From JBAZHE01 sp964547855 (GTDB lineage Bacteria > Patescibacteriota > Patescibacteriia > Patescibacteriales > WJLG01), in contig CAZJPG010000012.1 in the NCBI GenBank assembly GCA_964547855.1, positions 1 through 39,963 on the forward strand: a stretch of DNA of 39,963 bases, read 5' to 3'. Under the pieces are notes generated by a model. That model did not search any database. It was not told the origin of the DNA and saw only the letters and a list, made by a program, of their open reading frames with translations. The translations under genes were made by a program, and so were the position numbers. Shown piece after piece: positions 28,949-37,962 of the stretch (position 1 is its first letter; each line of letters begins with the position of its first letter).

Positions 28949-28993
28949 ACCCTCTGCTTGGTCTTTGTGCCTGGAATAGCAGAGGGTTTTATT
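28949..28993 (+). terminator. Terminator of the 92-aa gene
   Basis: Nine-base stem ACCCTCTGC (28949-28957) with GCAGAGGGT (28979-28987), a 21-base loop and a TTTATTTT tail. Confidence 0.75.
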
Positions 28994-29066
28994 TTGTTGA
29001 AAAATTTGAAATTTTTTATTGGTCGTGTTGTAGTAAATAACCCTCGTATTTATTGGTATTTTATGA

Positions 29067-29072
29067 TATAAT
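29067..29072 (+). promoter_or_regulatory. Extended -10 promoter giving leaderless polA mRNA
   Basis: TGATATAAT with TATAAT at 29067-29072, only 6 bases before the polA ATG at 29079. Initiation would fall at or next to the start codon. Confidence 0.6.
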
Positions 29073-29078
29073 CGCCTT

Positions 29079-31916
29079 ATGTCCAAGAAAAAATCCAAAT
29101 TAATGATCATTGATGGCAATGCCATTATTCATCGTAGTTTTCATGCTTTACCACCGACGTTGCGCACGACCGATGGCAAGTTGGTCAATGCCGTTTATGG
29201 TTTTTCCTCTTTTCTTTTAAAGGCTTGGAAGGAATTGAAGCCAGATTATATAGTCTTAACTTTAGATAAGAAAGGACCGACGTTTCGCCATGAGCAATAT
29301 AAAGAATATAAAGCGACGCGCGTAAAGGCTCCGCAAAATCTTTACGATCAAATTCCTCTAGTTAAAGACGTGGCTCAATCTTTTAATATACCGACTTTTG
29401 AATTGTCTGGTTATGAAGCTGATGATCTTATTGGGACCATCGCCAAGACCGTTGATAGTGGTGTTGAAAAAATTATAGTCACTGGCGACATGGACACGAT
29501 GCAATTGGTAAATGATCATACGAAAGTTTTTTCTATGGGAAGGGGGTTATCAGAGAGTATTTTGTATGACGAAGATCGTGTCAGGGCTCGTTATGGCTTA
29601 GAACCGGAACAGATGACTGATTATAAGGGCTTGCGTGGTGATCCTTCTGACAATATTCCAGGTGTTAAAGGTATTGGTGAAAAGACTGCCACAGAACTCT
29701 TGAGCCAGTTCATTACCATAGAGAATTTATATAAGAGTATCGAGGAAGGAAAAGAAGATATAAAGGACATGATAAAGCCAAGGATCCTCGACCTTTTGAA
29801 CTCGCAAAAGGACAATGCGGTGATGTCTAAGGATTTGGCCACGATACGAACGGATGTTCCTATAAAGTTCGACCTCGAGGCTTGTCGAGCTAATGATTTT
29901 GATGTGGAAAAGGTGGGGAAAATATTTTCCGATCTCGAATTTAAAACTTTGTTGCCACGCGTTCAAGAATTGCTTGGGCAAGGAAACACTAAAGAAGAGG
30001 CGGCTAAAGTATCAGCCGATAAATTTCAGAGAAATAAAAACGATTTTAAATATGAGTTAGTAGATGACGACAAGAAGTTTGAATCTTTCTTTGCTAAATT
30101 GTCTAAACAAAAATCTTTTGCCGTCGATTCTGAGACGACTGGATTCGATCCCCTTTCTTGTCGCATCCTTGGTTTGAGTTTTTCTTGGGAGGAAGGGGAA
30201 GCATATTATGTTTCAGTTAAAAAAGAAAAAATAAAAGAAAAAAAAGAAAGCAACCTCTTTAATTATTCAGAATCAGCGACAGAAGATAGTGATAAAGAAA
30301 TTCATCCTTGGCTTAAGGAATTAAAACCGATTTTGGAAGATGAAAAGATAGAGAAGTATGGTCATAACATTAAATTCGATCTAAGGGTTTTGCGTGCCAA
30401 TGGGGTAGAATTGCGCGGAATAGAGTTCGATACAATGGTCGCCTCTTACTTGCTTAATCCAGGAACTAGGCAGCACAATCTCGACGCTCTGACTTTCTCT
30501 GAATTGGGCTTTGAAAAAATAAGCAAAGACGATCTTCTGGGAAGTGGCCGAAATAAAACGACCTTTGCCGAGGTCGACACAGAAAAGCTGTCGTTGTATT
30601 CCTGTGAGGACGCCGACTTCACTCATCGCTTAGTCAAAAAATTGAAGAAGGGTTTAAAGGAAAAAGAGAGCGATGAGCTTTTTGCAAAATTGGAAATGCC
30701 GCTTATTTCGGTCTTGGCTAATATGGAAGACAACGGCGTTAAACTAGATGTCAGATTTTTAGATAAACTCTCAAACAAACTTAAAAAAGATATTTCTTCC
30801 TTGGAGAAAAAGATTTGGGAATTAGCTGGGGAAGAGTTTAATATAAACTCGACTAAGCAGCTTAAAGAAATATTGTTCGAGCGTCTAGAGATATCCACTT
30901 TAAATATCTCTAAGACCAAGACTGGTTTTTCAACAGCCTTCGATGAATTGGAAAAGATAAAGAACGAGCATGAAATAATTCCTTTGATACAGGAATATCG
31001 TGAATTGACCAAATTAGAGTCGACTTATGTTTCTTCATTGCCGGAGTTGGTCAATGAAAACACTGGACGATTGCATGCCTCCTTCAATCAAACTGTTACG
31101 GCCACTGGACGTCTTTCTTCTTCTGATCCTAATTTGCAGAATATTCCCACTAGAACGGAGCTTGGCCAAAGCATCCGTCAGGCTTTTGTGGCCGAAGATG
31201 GGTTTAAGATCGTTTCTTTAGATTATTCTCAAATAGAGCTTCGTTTAGCGGCTCATTTATCTGGGGATGAAAGAATGATAGAGACTTTTAATAAAGGCAA
31301 GGACGTTCACACTGCTACGGCCGCCGAGATCAACGGCGTTAAAGTCGAGGAAGTGACCAAGGAGATGCGTCGCGAGGCTAAGGCTATTAATTTCGGAATA
31401 CTGTATGGCCAAGGTCCTTATGGGTTGTCACAAACGGCCGACATTCCTTTTGCTCGCGCCAAAGAGTTTATTGAAAAATATTTTGTCATCTACAAGGACA
31501 TTAAAAAATACACCGAAGACATGATCGTTTTTGCTCGCGAGCATGGTTATGTCGAAACGATGTTTGGGCGTCGCCGTTATTTACCGGAAATAGAGTCACA
31601 GGTTCCGGCGGTACGTTCCGGTGCCGAAAGAATGGCGGTCAATACGCCTCTTCAAGGGACTAATGCTGACATGATTAAAAAAGCCATGATCTTGATCGAC
31701 AAGATGATAACTGAAAAGTATCGAGACTCGGTCAAGATGATAATTCAAGTTCACGATGAATTGGTCTTCGAGATCAGGGCTGATAAGACTCATGAAGCCG
31801 CTGGTAGAATTCAGGACATTATGAGAGATATACTACCATTAAAGGTTCCTGTTGTGGTGGATGTCGAGATAGGTGATAATTGGGGCGAGATGGAAAAAAT
31901 AGAGAATAAGAAATAG
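29079..31916 (+). CDS. polA: DNA polymerase I
   Basis: 945 residues, complete, three domains. The 5'-3' nuclease is at about 1-290 (MIIDGNAIIHRSFHALP, YEADDLIGTIA, GLRGDPSDNIPGVKGIGEKT). The 3'-5' proofreading domain at about 330-520 has all catalytic motifs: DSETTGFDP (Asp349), HNIKFDLRVL and YSCEDADFT, so proofreading should be active. The polymerase domain at about 560-945 has DYSQIELRLAAH (Asp715), RREAKAINFGILYG and VHDELVFE (Asp893). It fills gaps in replication and repair. The message is predicted to be leaderless. A terminator-like hairpin lies 16 bases past the stop. Confidence 0.98.
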   Translation: MSKKKSKLMIIDGNAIIHRSFHALPPTLRTTDGKLVNAVYGFSSFLLKAWKELKPDYIVLTLDKKGPTFRHEQYKEYKATRVKAPQNLYDQIPLVKDVAQSFNIPTFELSGYEADDLIGTIAKTVDSGVEKIIVTGDMDTMQLVNDHTKVFSMGRGLSESILYDEDRVRARYGLEPEQMTDYKGLRGDPSDNIPGVKGIGEKTATELLSQFITIENLYKSIEEGKEDIKDMIKPRILDLLNSQKDNAVMSKDLATIRTDVPIKFDLEACRANDFDVEKVGKIFSDLEFKTLLPRVQELLGQGNTKEEAAKVSADKFQRNKNDFKYELVDDDKKFESFFAKLSKQKSFAVDSETTGFDPLSCRILGLSFSWEEGEAYYVSVKKEKIKEKKESNLFNYSESATEDSDKEIHPWLKELKPILEDEKIEKYGHNIKFDLRVLRANGVELRGIEFDTMVASYLLNPGTRQHNLDALTFSELGFEKISKDDLLGSGRNKTTFAEVDTEKLSLYSCEDADFTHRLVKKLKKGLKEKESDELFAKLEMPLISVLANMEDNGVKLDVRFLDKLSNKLKKDISSLEKKIWELAGEEFNINSTKQLKEILFERLEISTLNISKTKTGFSTAFDELEKIKNEHEIIPLIQEYRELTKLESTYVSSLPELVNENTGRLHASFNQTVTATGRLSSSDPNLQNIPTRTELGQSIRQAFVAEDGFKIVSLDYSQIELRLAAHLSGDERMIETFNKGKDVHTATAAEINGVKVEEVTKEMRREAKAINFGILYGQGPYGLSQTADIPFARAKEFIEKYFVIYKDIKKYTEDMIVFAREHGYVETMFGRRRYLPEIESQVPAVRSGAERMAVNTPLQGTNADMIKKAMILIDKMITEKYRDSVKMIIQVHDELVFEIRADKTHEAAGRIQDIMRDILPLKVPVVVDVEIGDNWGEMEKIENKK

Positions 31917-31923
31917 TCTTTTG

Positions 31924-31953
31924 GTATAAAAAAACCTCTGCTTAGAGAGGTTT
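31924..31953 (-). terminator. Terminator of the small membrane gene
   Basis: Eight-base stem AAACCTCT (31932-31939) with AGAGGTTT (31946-31953), overlapping the stop codon at 31942. On the minus strand T7 follows. Confidence 0.7.
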
Positions 31954-32217
31954 GTGATGAGCTTTTCTTTTTTCAAACCATTCACCGACATTTACTAAGA
32001 TTAAAGTGGCAAAGGCGAATAAGAGAGAGGCGATGGCTCCAAGGAGTATAAAATAAAATGTGCTTTTCCAAAAACCAAAACACATACCGAAGACATCAAA
32101 AGATATCTGAGCGATTCCGATAACAGAGAAGAAAAGCCCTGATAAGGCACCGGCCAGCAAGGAGAAGCCGAAAAAGTGTATTATATAGGATAAATTGGAG
32201 CGATCATGGGTTGCCAT
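31942..32217 (-). CDS. Small membrane protein (91 aa), unknown function
   Basis: Start set at the ATG at 32217 (MATHDRSNLSYIIHFFGF) because AAGGAGG lies 6 bases upstream; a longer in-frame start is ignored. Hydrophobic segments are at about residues 10-32 and 48-74 (FWKSTFYFILLGAIASLLFAF, then ATLILVNV), with a basic tail (EWFEKRKAHH). I do not recognise a family. It is a single-gene unit, divergent from murD and convergent with polA. Confidence 0.72.
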   Translation of the reverse strand: MATHDRSNLSYIIHFFGFSLLAGALSGLFFSVIGIAQISFDVFGMCFGFWKSTFYFILLGAIASLLFAFATLILVNVGEWFEKRKAHHKPL

Positions 32218-32291
32218 GTATGCCTCCTTGTTGGGGTAAAAGAGCTGTTTGTGCATTGTATAATATAATCTTTATTATTATTTATCAAGCT

Positions 32292-33626
32292 ATGACAAAA
32301 AAATATCTTAAAGAATTGAATGGTAAGAGGTTGGCATTTTTAGGTTTGGGCGCGGAGAACGCTTCTTTTATAAAATTTTTATTAAAAAGAAGGGTGCCCT
32401 GCCACATAACGGTTTGTGATCCTAAGTCTGCAGCCGAGCTGGGAGACAGGTTTTTAGAGGTGAAGCAACTTGCTCGAAAAAATAAGTTGCCGGAGATCGG
32501 TTTTATGACCGGGAAAAACCATGATTCGCATCTGACGGACTTCGATATCGTGTTCAGGTCTCCTGGCCACCCTCTTTTTTCTCAAAGTTTATTAAAGGCC
32601 AGAAAGACTGGTGTTTTGATAGATAGCCCGATGCGCGCTTTTTTTAAGCTCTGTCCGACTAAAAATATCATCGGTGTGACAGGCTCGAAAGGCAAGGGAA
32701 CTACTTCGTCCTTGATCTTTGAAATGCTTAAATCGTCAGGGAAAAAGGCTTTTCTTGGTGGTAATATTGGCATTGCCCCGTTTGATTTTTTCGACAAATT
32801 AAGTGCGACGAGTTTTGTTGTCTTGGAGCTTTCAAGCTTTCAACTCGAAGATCTTGATTTAAGTCCTCATATAGCCGTTTTTATCAATATTTTTAAAGAT
32901 CACCTAGCTCCGGCCGACAAGAACAATCCTAACTATCATAAAACGATGCGAATATATTTAGAGGCTAAAGCCAATATATTTAAGCATCAAAAAAGTAGTG
33001 ACTGGCTAGTGGTCAATGAAAAATTAAAAAATAAGATCGAGGGAACCGGAGCAAAAGGCAAAATTTTATTCTATAGCAAATCGGAATCAGCAAGTAATTT
33101 GATCGGTGAGCACAACAAAGAGAATATCGCCGCCGCAGAGGCAGTGGCAAAAATTTTAAAGATAAAAGAAACAGCGGTAAGGTCGGCGCTTAAAAAGTTT
33201 AAAGGTTTGCCACACCGTTTAGAGTTTGTAGCTGAAAAAAATGGTGTGAGATATTTTGATGATAGTTTTGCGACGATGCCGGAAGCCAGCATGATCGCCC
33301 TAAAATCTTTTAAAGAGCCGATCGTGCTTTTGGCTGGAGGGGCAGATAAGGGTTCGGATTTTAAATTATTTGCCAAAGAAATAAAAAAGAAGGTTAAGGC
33401 TTTGATCCTTTTTTCCGGCAAGGGTAGCGAAAGACTGAAAAAGGCATTAAAATCGATCGGTTATGATGTTTGGGCTGAAGTCGATAATATGAAAGATGCT
33501 GCTCGCTTGGCAGTTGGAGTGGCTGAAAAAGGTGACGTAGTATTGCTTTCGACTGGTTGCGCTTCTTTTGGGTGTTTCAAGAATTACAAAGAGCGGGGCG
33601 ATAAATTCAAGCAAGAAATAGTTTAA
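32292..33626 (+). CDS. murD: UDP-N-acetylmuramoylalanine--D-glutamate ligase
   Basis: 444 residues from the ATG at 32292. MurD adds D-Glu to UDP-MurNAc-L-Ala with ATP in cytoplasmic wall synthesis. The N-terminal Rossmann domain starts KRLAFLGLGAENASFIKFL. The ATP-binding motif is GVTGSKGKGTTSS (about residues 127-139), with LELSSFQLED, the central-domain HLAPADKNNPNYH region, and the C-terminal FDDSFATMPEASM, LLAGGADKGSDF and STGCASFGCFKNYKERGD, all diagnostic. No other mur gene is adjacent. Two TATAAT boxes lie 23-28 bases before the ATG and there is no Shine-Dalgarno. Confidence 0.95.
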   Translation: MTKKYLKELNGKRLAFLGLGAENASFIKFLLKRRVPCHITVCDPKSAAELGDRFLEVKQLARKNKLPEIGFMTGKNHDSHLTDFDIVFRSPGHPLFSQSLLKARKTGVLIDSPMRAFFKLCPTKNIIGVTGSKGKGTTSSLIFEMLKSSGKKAFLGGNIGIAPFDFFDKLSATSFVVLELSSFQLEDLDLSPHIAVFINIFKDHLAPADKNNPNYHKTMRIYLEAKANIFKHQKSSDWLVVNEKLKNKIEGTGAKGKILFYSKSESASNLIGEHNKENIAAAEAVAKILKIKETAVRSALKKFKGLPHRLEFVAEKNGVRYFDDSFATMPEASMIALKSFKEPIVLLAGGADKGSDFKLFAKEIKKKVKALILFSGKGSERLKKALKSIGYDVWAEVDNMKDAARLAVGVAEKGDVVLLSTGCASFGCFKNYKERGDKFKQEIV

Positions 33627-33630
33627 TATG

Positions 33631-33660
33631 AAAACAGGGCCACAAAGCCCTGTTTTTTTA
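33631..33660 (+). terminator. murD terminator
   Basis: Ten-base stem AAAACAGGGC (33631-33640) with GCCCTGTTTT (33647-33656), then a T-run. Confidence 0.9.
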
Positions 33661-33739
33661 TTGAGCATAGAGAAGATTAAGTATATTATATAAAAATAGT
33701 TTTCCAGATAAAAACGTTAGACGATTGCTTTGAGGGTGC

Positions 33740-33745
33740 TATAAT
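33740..33745 (+). promoter_or_regulatory. -10 element directly before the GH1 gene
   Basis: TATAAT at 33740-33745. The transcript should begin near 33752, after the ATG at 33748 and 5 bases before the ATG at 33757, which argues for the second start. Confidence 0.5.
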
Positions 33746-33756
33746 ATATGTATATT

Positions 33757-34995
33757 ATGCCGAACGACAAATATCGATCCAAATCTGATTTTTATGAATT
33801 TCCTCAAGGTTTTCTTTGGGGTGTTTCGACGTCTGCTTATCAGGTGGAGGGCGGGGCGATCAATGATTGGAGCCAGTGGGAAATGTCCGATAAGCGCTTA
33901 GCTTATTTGCGCCGCAAAGGCTTAAGCTATAAAGAATTTGTGGCTGGTAAAGCTTGCGATTCTTATAATCGTTATGTGGACGATGCCGAGTTGGTAGCTC
34001 ATTTGAATTGCGGAGCCTATCGTCTTGGCTTGGAGTGGGCCAGGATCGAGCCGGTAGAAGGTGAATTCTCTTCCGAAGCTATAGATCATTATCGCCACGT
34101 TCTTTCTTATTTGAGGCATCGCGGCATAAGAACGGTCGTTACTATTTGGCATTGGACTAATCCGATGTGGTTAGTGGCCGAAGGTGGCTGGGCCAATAAA
34201 AAGGCAGTGGCCTATTATAAGCGCTATGTTAAAGTTGTAGCTAAAGAATTAGGTGATTTAGTGGATTATTGGATAACAGTGAATGAGCCGACGGTTCATG
34301 TTATGAATGGCTATATCAAGGGCAATTTCCCTCCTAATAAAAGAAATTTATTGCAAGCTGCAAAAGTCTATTTGAATTTAACCAAGGCTCATTGCGAGGC
34401 CTATGATGCGATCCATGCCATTCGACCAAAGTCATATGTTGGCTTGACTCATTTGGGCAATAATTTCGATCCAGCGCGTCGCTGGTTCCTCCCGGAGTTG
34501 ATTTTAGCGGCTGGGTTTAATTTTTTTGCCAATGGTTTGCTAATTCGACGGGTCAAAAAACATTTAGATTTTTTTGGGCTTGATTATTATTTTCATAATC
34601 GCATCGTTTGGTATCCACCTTTTATTCATAACAAAAATAAAGAGGTTACGGATATGGGGTGGGAAATATATCCTAAGGGAATATATAATGTTTTAAAATA
34701 TTTAAAACGCTTGAAGAAGCCGATCATAGTAATGGAGAATGGATTGGCCGATGCCTCTGACCAAAAAAGAGAGAGATTTATTAAAGATCATCTTTTTTGG
34801 GTGCATCGCGCTATCTTGGAGGGTGTGCCAGTTTGGGGGTATTTCCATTGGTCTCTTTTGGATAATTTTGAATGGGCACATGGCTGGTATCCGAAGTTCG
34901 GACTTTGTGGCTTTGACCGGGAAACATTCGAGCGTTATATCAAACCAAGCGGACAGGCTTATGCTGAAATTTGCCGCCAAAATGGTTTTTATTGA
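33757..34995 (+). CDS. Glycoside hydrolase family 1 (beta-glucosidase-type)
   Basis: 412 residues from the ATG at 33757, chosen from the -10 position; the ATG at 33748 adds three residues. It is slightly short for GH1 (about 440-480). The N-terminal signature FPQGFLWGVSTSAYQVEGG is followed by the barrel strands, the acid/base Glu in TVNEPTVH (about residue 177) and the nucleophile Glu in VMENGLAD (about 327), with the sugar-binding YFHWSLLDNFEWAHG near the end. All catalytic residues are present. There is no signal peptide, so it acts in the cytoplasm on imported or endogenous beta-glycosides. The EamA transporter starts 6 bases after its stop. Confidence 0.93.
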   Translation: MPNDKYRSKSDFYEFPQGFLWGVSTSAYQVEGGAINDWSQWEMSDKRLAYLRRKGLSYKEFVAGKACDSYNRYVDDAELVAHLNCGAYRLGLEWARIEPVEGEFSSEAIDHYRHVLSYLRHRGIRTVVTIWHWTNPMWLVAEGGWANKKAVAYYKRYVKVVAKELGDLVDYWITVNEPTVHVMNGYIKGNFPPNKRNLLQAAKVYLNLTKAHCEAYDAIHAIRPKSYVGLTHLGNNFDPARRWFLPELILAAGFNFFANGLLIRRVKKHLDFFGLDYYFHNRIVWYPPFIHNKNKEVTDMGWEIYPKGIYNVLKYLKRLKKPIIVMENGLADASDQKRERFIKDHLFWVHRAILEGVPVWGYFHWSLLDNFEWAHGWYPKFGLCGFDRETFERYIKPSGQAYAEICRQNGFY

Positions 34996-35001
34996 TATAT
35001 T

Positions 35002-35964
35002 ATGTGGTTGACAGTAGCTATTTTCGCTTATTTGATAAATGCCGGCGTCTTTGTCGCCGATAAATTTTTATTGTCGAAGAAAATACACTCTTCGATCGTT
35101 TATACTTTTTTTGTCGGTATTTGGAGCTTCCTTAACGTTTTTTTACTTTTCCTCGACCCTTGGGTGCCGAATGTTCAAGAGTTGATATTGGATCTTATGG
35201 CTGGCATGTTGTTTTTGGCTACCTTGGTCTTTTGGTATAAAGCCTTGCATCAATCTGAGGCCACCCGCGTCGTTCCTATAGTCGGAGCCATGACTCCGAT
35301 CTTTTCGTTCTTGTTGTCATTCGCTTTCATGGGTGAAAAATTGGGAGAAAAAGAACTCTTAGCTTTTATCATATTGATAATCGGTGGTGTGCTTATATCT
35401 GTTAAGCGCACTAAATTCTATGAAGTGCAAGCTGTTATCGAGCGTTTTAAAAATGTATTCGGCAATACCTTTGGGCATATACATGCTAGCTTTCGGCCTA
35501 CGCAGAGATTGTTGATGAACTCGTCCGTCTCAGCTTTTTTCTTTGCTGCCTATTACGTTCTTATAAAATATGTTTATACTCATCAGCCGTTCGTAGGTTC
35601 TTTTGTTTGGTCTCGCTTCGGAAGTTTTATTGGTGTGAACATGATCTTATTAGTTCCGGCTTGGAGGCGTTTGATAAAGGAGCATAATAACACTCCTGGA
35701 AAGCCGATAAATTGGCCATTCTTTCTCTTGGTGCGTGCCAGTGCGGCCTTTGCGTTTATTTTGCTCAACAGAGCCATTTCTTTAGGCAATGTCTCGCTGG
35801 TCAATTCTTTACAAGGCACTCAATATCTCTTTTTAGTCTTGTTGGTATTCTTCATATCTTCTCGATATCCTAAACTGTTCAAAGAAGAACTCGGTGGAGG
35901 GGTGCTGTTTCAAAAGATTTGTGGCGGGCTGTTGGTCGGCATTGGATTATATATGTTAGTTTGA
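35002..35964 (+). CDS. EamA/DMT superfamily transporter
   Basis: 320 residues with about ten hydrophobic segments in two EamA-type repeats: residues about 1-135 (VFADKFLLSK-like opening, MAGMLFLATLVFWYKAL, VVPIVGAMTPIFSFLLSF, IILIIGGVLIS) and about 175-320 (NSSVSAFFFAAYYVLIKY, LVRASAAFAFILLNRAI, LVNSLQGTQYLFLVLLVFF). DMT proteins export or exchange metabolites. The substrate is unknown; the adjacent GH1 gene (6-base gap) suggests sugar-related work, which is inference. A cytoplasmic loop of about 35 residues separates the repeats. Confidence 0.85.
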   Translation: MWLTVAIFAYLINAGVFVADKFLLSKKIHSSIVYTFFVGIWSFLNVFLLFLDPWVPNVQELILDLMAGMLFLATLVFWYKALHQSEATRVVPIVGAMTPIFSFLLSFAFMGEKLGEKELLAFIILIIGGVLISVKRTKFYEVQAVIERFKNVFGNTFGHIHASFRPTQRLLMNSSVSAFFFAAYYVLIKYVYTHQPFVGSFVWSRFGSFIGVNMILLVPAWRRLIKEHNNTPGKPINWPFFLLVRASAAFAFILLNRAISLGNVSLVNSLQGTQYLFLVLLVFFISSRYPKLFKEELGGGVLFQKICGGLLVGIGLYMLV

Positions 35965-36030
35965 GATAATTTAAGACTTAAGATTTAAGAATTAAGGGCG
36001 TAATTCCTAAATCCTAATTTATAAATTATC
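35965..36030. repeat. Imperfect 27-bp A/T inverted repeat with 7-base tandem units
   Basis: GATAATTTA (35965-35973) pairs with TAAATTATC (36022-36030). The inner arms are four head-to-tail units TTAAGA-N or near it, facing units of the form TTCCTAA/ATCCTAA. It ends 4 bases before the GTG start of the next gene. Confidence 0.55.
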
Positions 36031-36034
36031 TTTT

Positions 36035-37525
36035 GTGTCTGTCTTTTTGGTTTTATTTTTTATTTCCTTTGCTGTTTTAGCCTGGAAGCGCATTGACTGG
36101 GCGCTAATGTTGTTATTGGCCTCTTTGCCATCTTATGTCATTCGTTTTGATATCGGGCCATTGCCATCTACGCTCTTAGAGGGAATGATATTGATCTCGT
36201 TTTTTGTTTGGCTCTTTACTAAGACCCGCTTTTTTGATTTTATTCGTGGTCGGTATAAGATAAAGGATTTTTTTTCTAATAGCCCATTTTCTTTAATTAA
36301 CAAAGAGAAGCGATCGTTTTATCCGTTTGGCATCGAGATCGTGTTGTTGGTTTTCGTATCTTTTGCCGCTGCTGGGATTAGTGGATTTACCTCCAACTCG
36401 TTAGGAATTTGGAAGGCGTATTTTTTCGAGCCGGTTTTGTTGTATGTTATGATCCTGAATGTTTTTCAAGGACGCAAAGATGTCGAGAGAATGATTTGGG
36501 CTTTGGGCTGTGGTGCTTTAGCCGTCGCCTCTTGGGCGGTGGTGCAAAAAATTACCGGTCTAGGCATAGACAACCCTCTTTGGGCAGCAGTAGAAACTAG
36601 GCGCTCGGTTTCGTTTTTTGGTTATCCCAATGCCGTCGGTCTTTATTTAGCACCGATAGTAATGATGCTTTTGGGGGTGATCGCTGCCTCTCATCAGAAT
36701 AACCATCCCTTCCTTTCCGCTTATCCTGGAAAATTCGTAAAAGAATCTTACGACTGGAAACGTTCAAAGACTAAGGCCTTTTTAGCCTTTGCGGTGATAA
36801 TGTCCTGTTTAGCGATCTTTTATGCGAAAAGCGATGGTGCTATGGTGGCCTTGGTCGTCGCTTTATTCGTTGTTGGAATGCTTGGCAATAAAAGGACATT
36901 GCTCGTGACCATTTCTTTAATTATTTTTTCTTCTGTAGCTTTATTTTCTGTACCTGGCGCATTGAAAAAAGTAGAAAGTAAAATGATGCTGCGCGATTTT
37001 TCTGGACAGGTCCGAATGGCTCAGTGGTTAGAAACTTGGAAAATGTTGAAAGATGGTCGATTGTTTTTTGGCTCCGGACTCTCTGGTTATCAGAAAGCTA
37101 TAGAGCCGTATCATGTTCCAGGAATATTCTATGATGATGGCACGGACCCAGAGTTTCATCGTCATGTGGTTTGGGATAACGAATATAAAAAGAAAGTTTG
37201 GCGTCCGGTCGAGATATATCTTTATCCTCATAATATTATTTTGAATTTTTGGACGGAGCTTGGTTTAGTTGGGGTGTTGTTGTTCATTTGGATTATTGTT
37301 AAGGCTATAGTGTGTTCAGTACTTGGTATTCGGTATTCAAGAAAAAGCAAAGATAGTTCTGGTTTGTTTTTATCCTTGGGTGTTTTAGGTGCTCTTGTAG
37401 TTATCGTAATTCATGGATTAGTCGATGTCCCATATTTCAAAAATGACCTCTCTTGCTTATTTTGGGTAATAATTGCCGTTATGGCTTTAATAAGAATGCA
37501 ACAAAAAAGCCCCGCAACTCGTTAA
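36035..37525 (+). CDS. O-antigen ligase/Wzy-type membrane protein
   Basis: 496 residues from a GTG start; no better in-frame ATG is seen. About 10-12 hydrophobic segments. A large outer loop at about 325-405 with GRLFFGSGLSGYQKAI and IYLYPHNIILNFWTELGLVG matches the Wzy_C signature (PHN-x-x-L-x-x-xxExGxxG) of O-antigen ligases and polymerases. It would join or polymerise lipid-linked glycans at the outer face of the membrane. No lipid A genes are visible, so the acceptor may be a protein or wall glycan. It follows the EamA gene after the A/T inverted repeat. The start codon is uncertain. Confidence 0.85.
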   Translation: MSVFLVLFFISFAVLAWKRIDWALMLLLASLPSYVIRFDIGPLPSTLLEGMILISFFVWLFTKTRFFDFIRGRYKIKDFFSNSPFSLINKEKRSFYPFGIEIVLLVFVSFAAAGISGFTSNSLGIWKAYFFEPVLLYVMILNVFQGRKDVERMIWALGCGALAVASWAVVQKITGLGIDNPLWAAVETRRSVSFFGYPNAVGLYLAPIVMMLLGVIAASHQNNHPFLSAYPGKFVKESYDWKRSKTKAFLAFAVIMSCLAIFYAKSDGAMVALVVALFVVGMLGNKRTLLVTISLIIFSSVALFSVPGALKKVESKMMLRDFSGQVRMAQWLETWKMLKDGRLFFGSGLSGYQKAIEPYHVPGIFYDDGTDPEFHRHVVWDNEYKKKVWRPVEIYLYPHNIILNFWTELGLVGVLLFIWIIVKAIVCSVLGIRYSRKSKDSSGLFLSLGVLGALVVIVIHGLVDVPYFKNDLSCLFWVIIAVMALIRMQQKSPATR

Positions 37526-37542
37526 GAGTGCGGAGCTTTATT
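37504..37542. terminator. Convergent terminator
   Basis: Stem AAAGC-CCGC-ACTC with GAGT-GCGG-GCTTT (37506-37539) with small bulges, overlapping the stop of the O-antigen-ligase-like gene and lying just past the stop of the minus-strand gene at 37544. Confidence 0.75.
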
Positions 37543-37543
37543 C

Positions 37544-37822
37544 TTATTGCGGCCGACGCAATTTGAATATTACCACGTTTCCAAAGTCTTCGCTGCTGAC
37601 TTCAAGTCCAGCGACATTAGCCGCTATTTTTGCTACGTTAATAGCGTCGTTAAGCGACAGTTGTTCTTCGAAGACTATTTTGTCGTCGGAATCTTTTGAC
37701 CCGTTGTGCCAGTAGTAAGTCTCGGCAAGACTTAGTCCAGACATAAACGCTTTTGAGCGTTTATCGTAAAAAAGAACCATTTCCGGAAGAAGAGGAAAGA
37801 TGTGACCTTTACAATCTTTCAA
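37544..37822 (-). CDS. Small hypothetical protein (92 aa from TTG)
   Basis: I do not recognise it. The TTG at 37822 is preferred because AAAGGAGG lies 5 bases upstream, one of the best ribosome sites in the window. The ATG at 37915 would add 31 residues (MEKCQNTNKRTLLPKIKEF) but lacks a ribosome site. The product looks soluble, alpha/beta (LLPEMVLFYDKRSKAFM, LNDAINVAKIAANVAGLEV, FGNVVIFKLRRP), with no membrane segment. It is a single gene convergent with the O-antigen-ligase-like gene and divergent from tRNA-Ser. Confidence 0.65.
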   Translation of the reverse strand: MKDCKGHIFPLLPEMVLFYDKRSKAFMSGLSLAETYYWHNGSKDSDDKIVFEEQLSLNDAINVAKIAANVAGLEVSSEDFGNVVIFKLRRPQ

Positions 37823-37962
37823 TTGAACCTCCTTTGATAAAGAACCTAATTTTATACCAAATTCTTTAATTTTAGGCAATAGCGTCCTTTTGTTAGTGTT
37901 TTGACATTTTTCCATAATAATATAGAATGGAATAAAGCCTTGAACAGCTTGTTTTTAATTTT

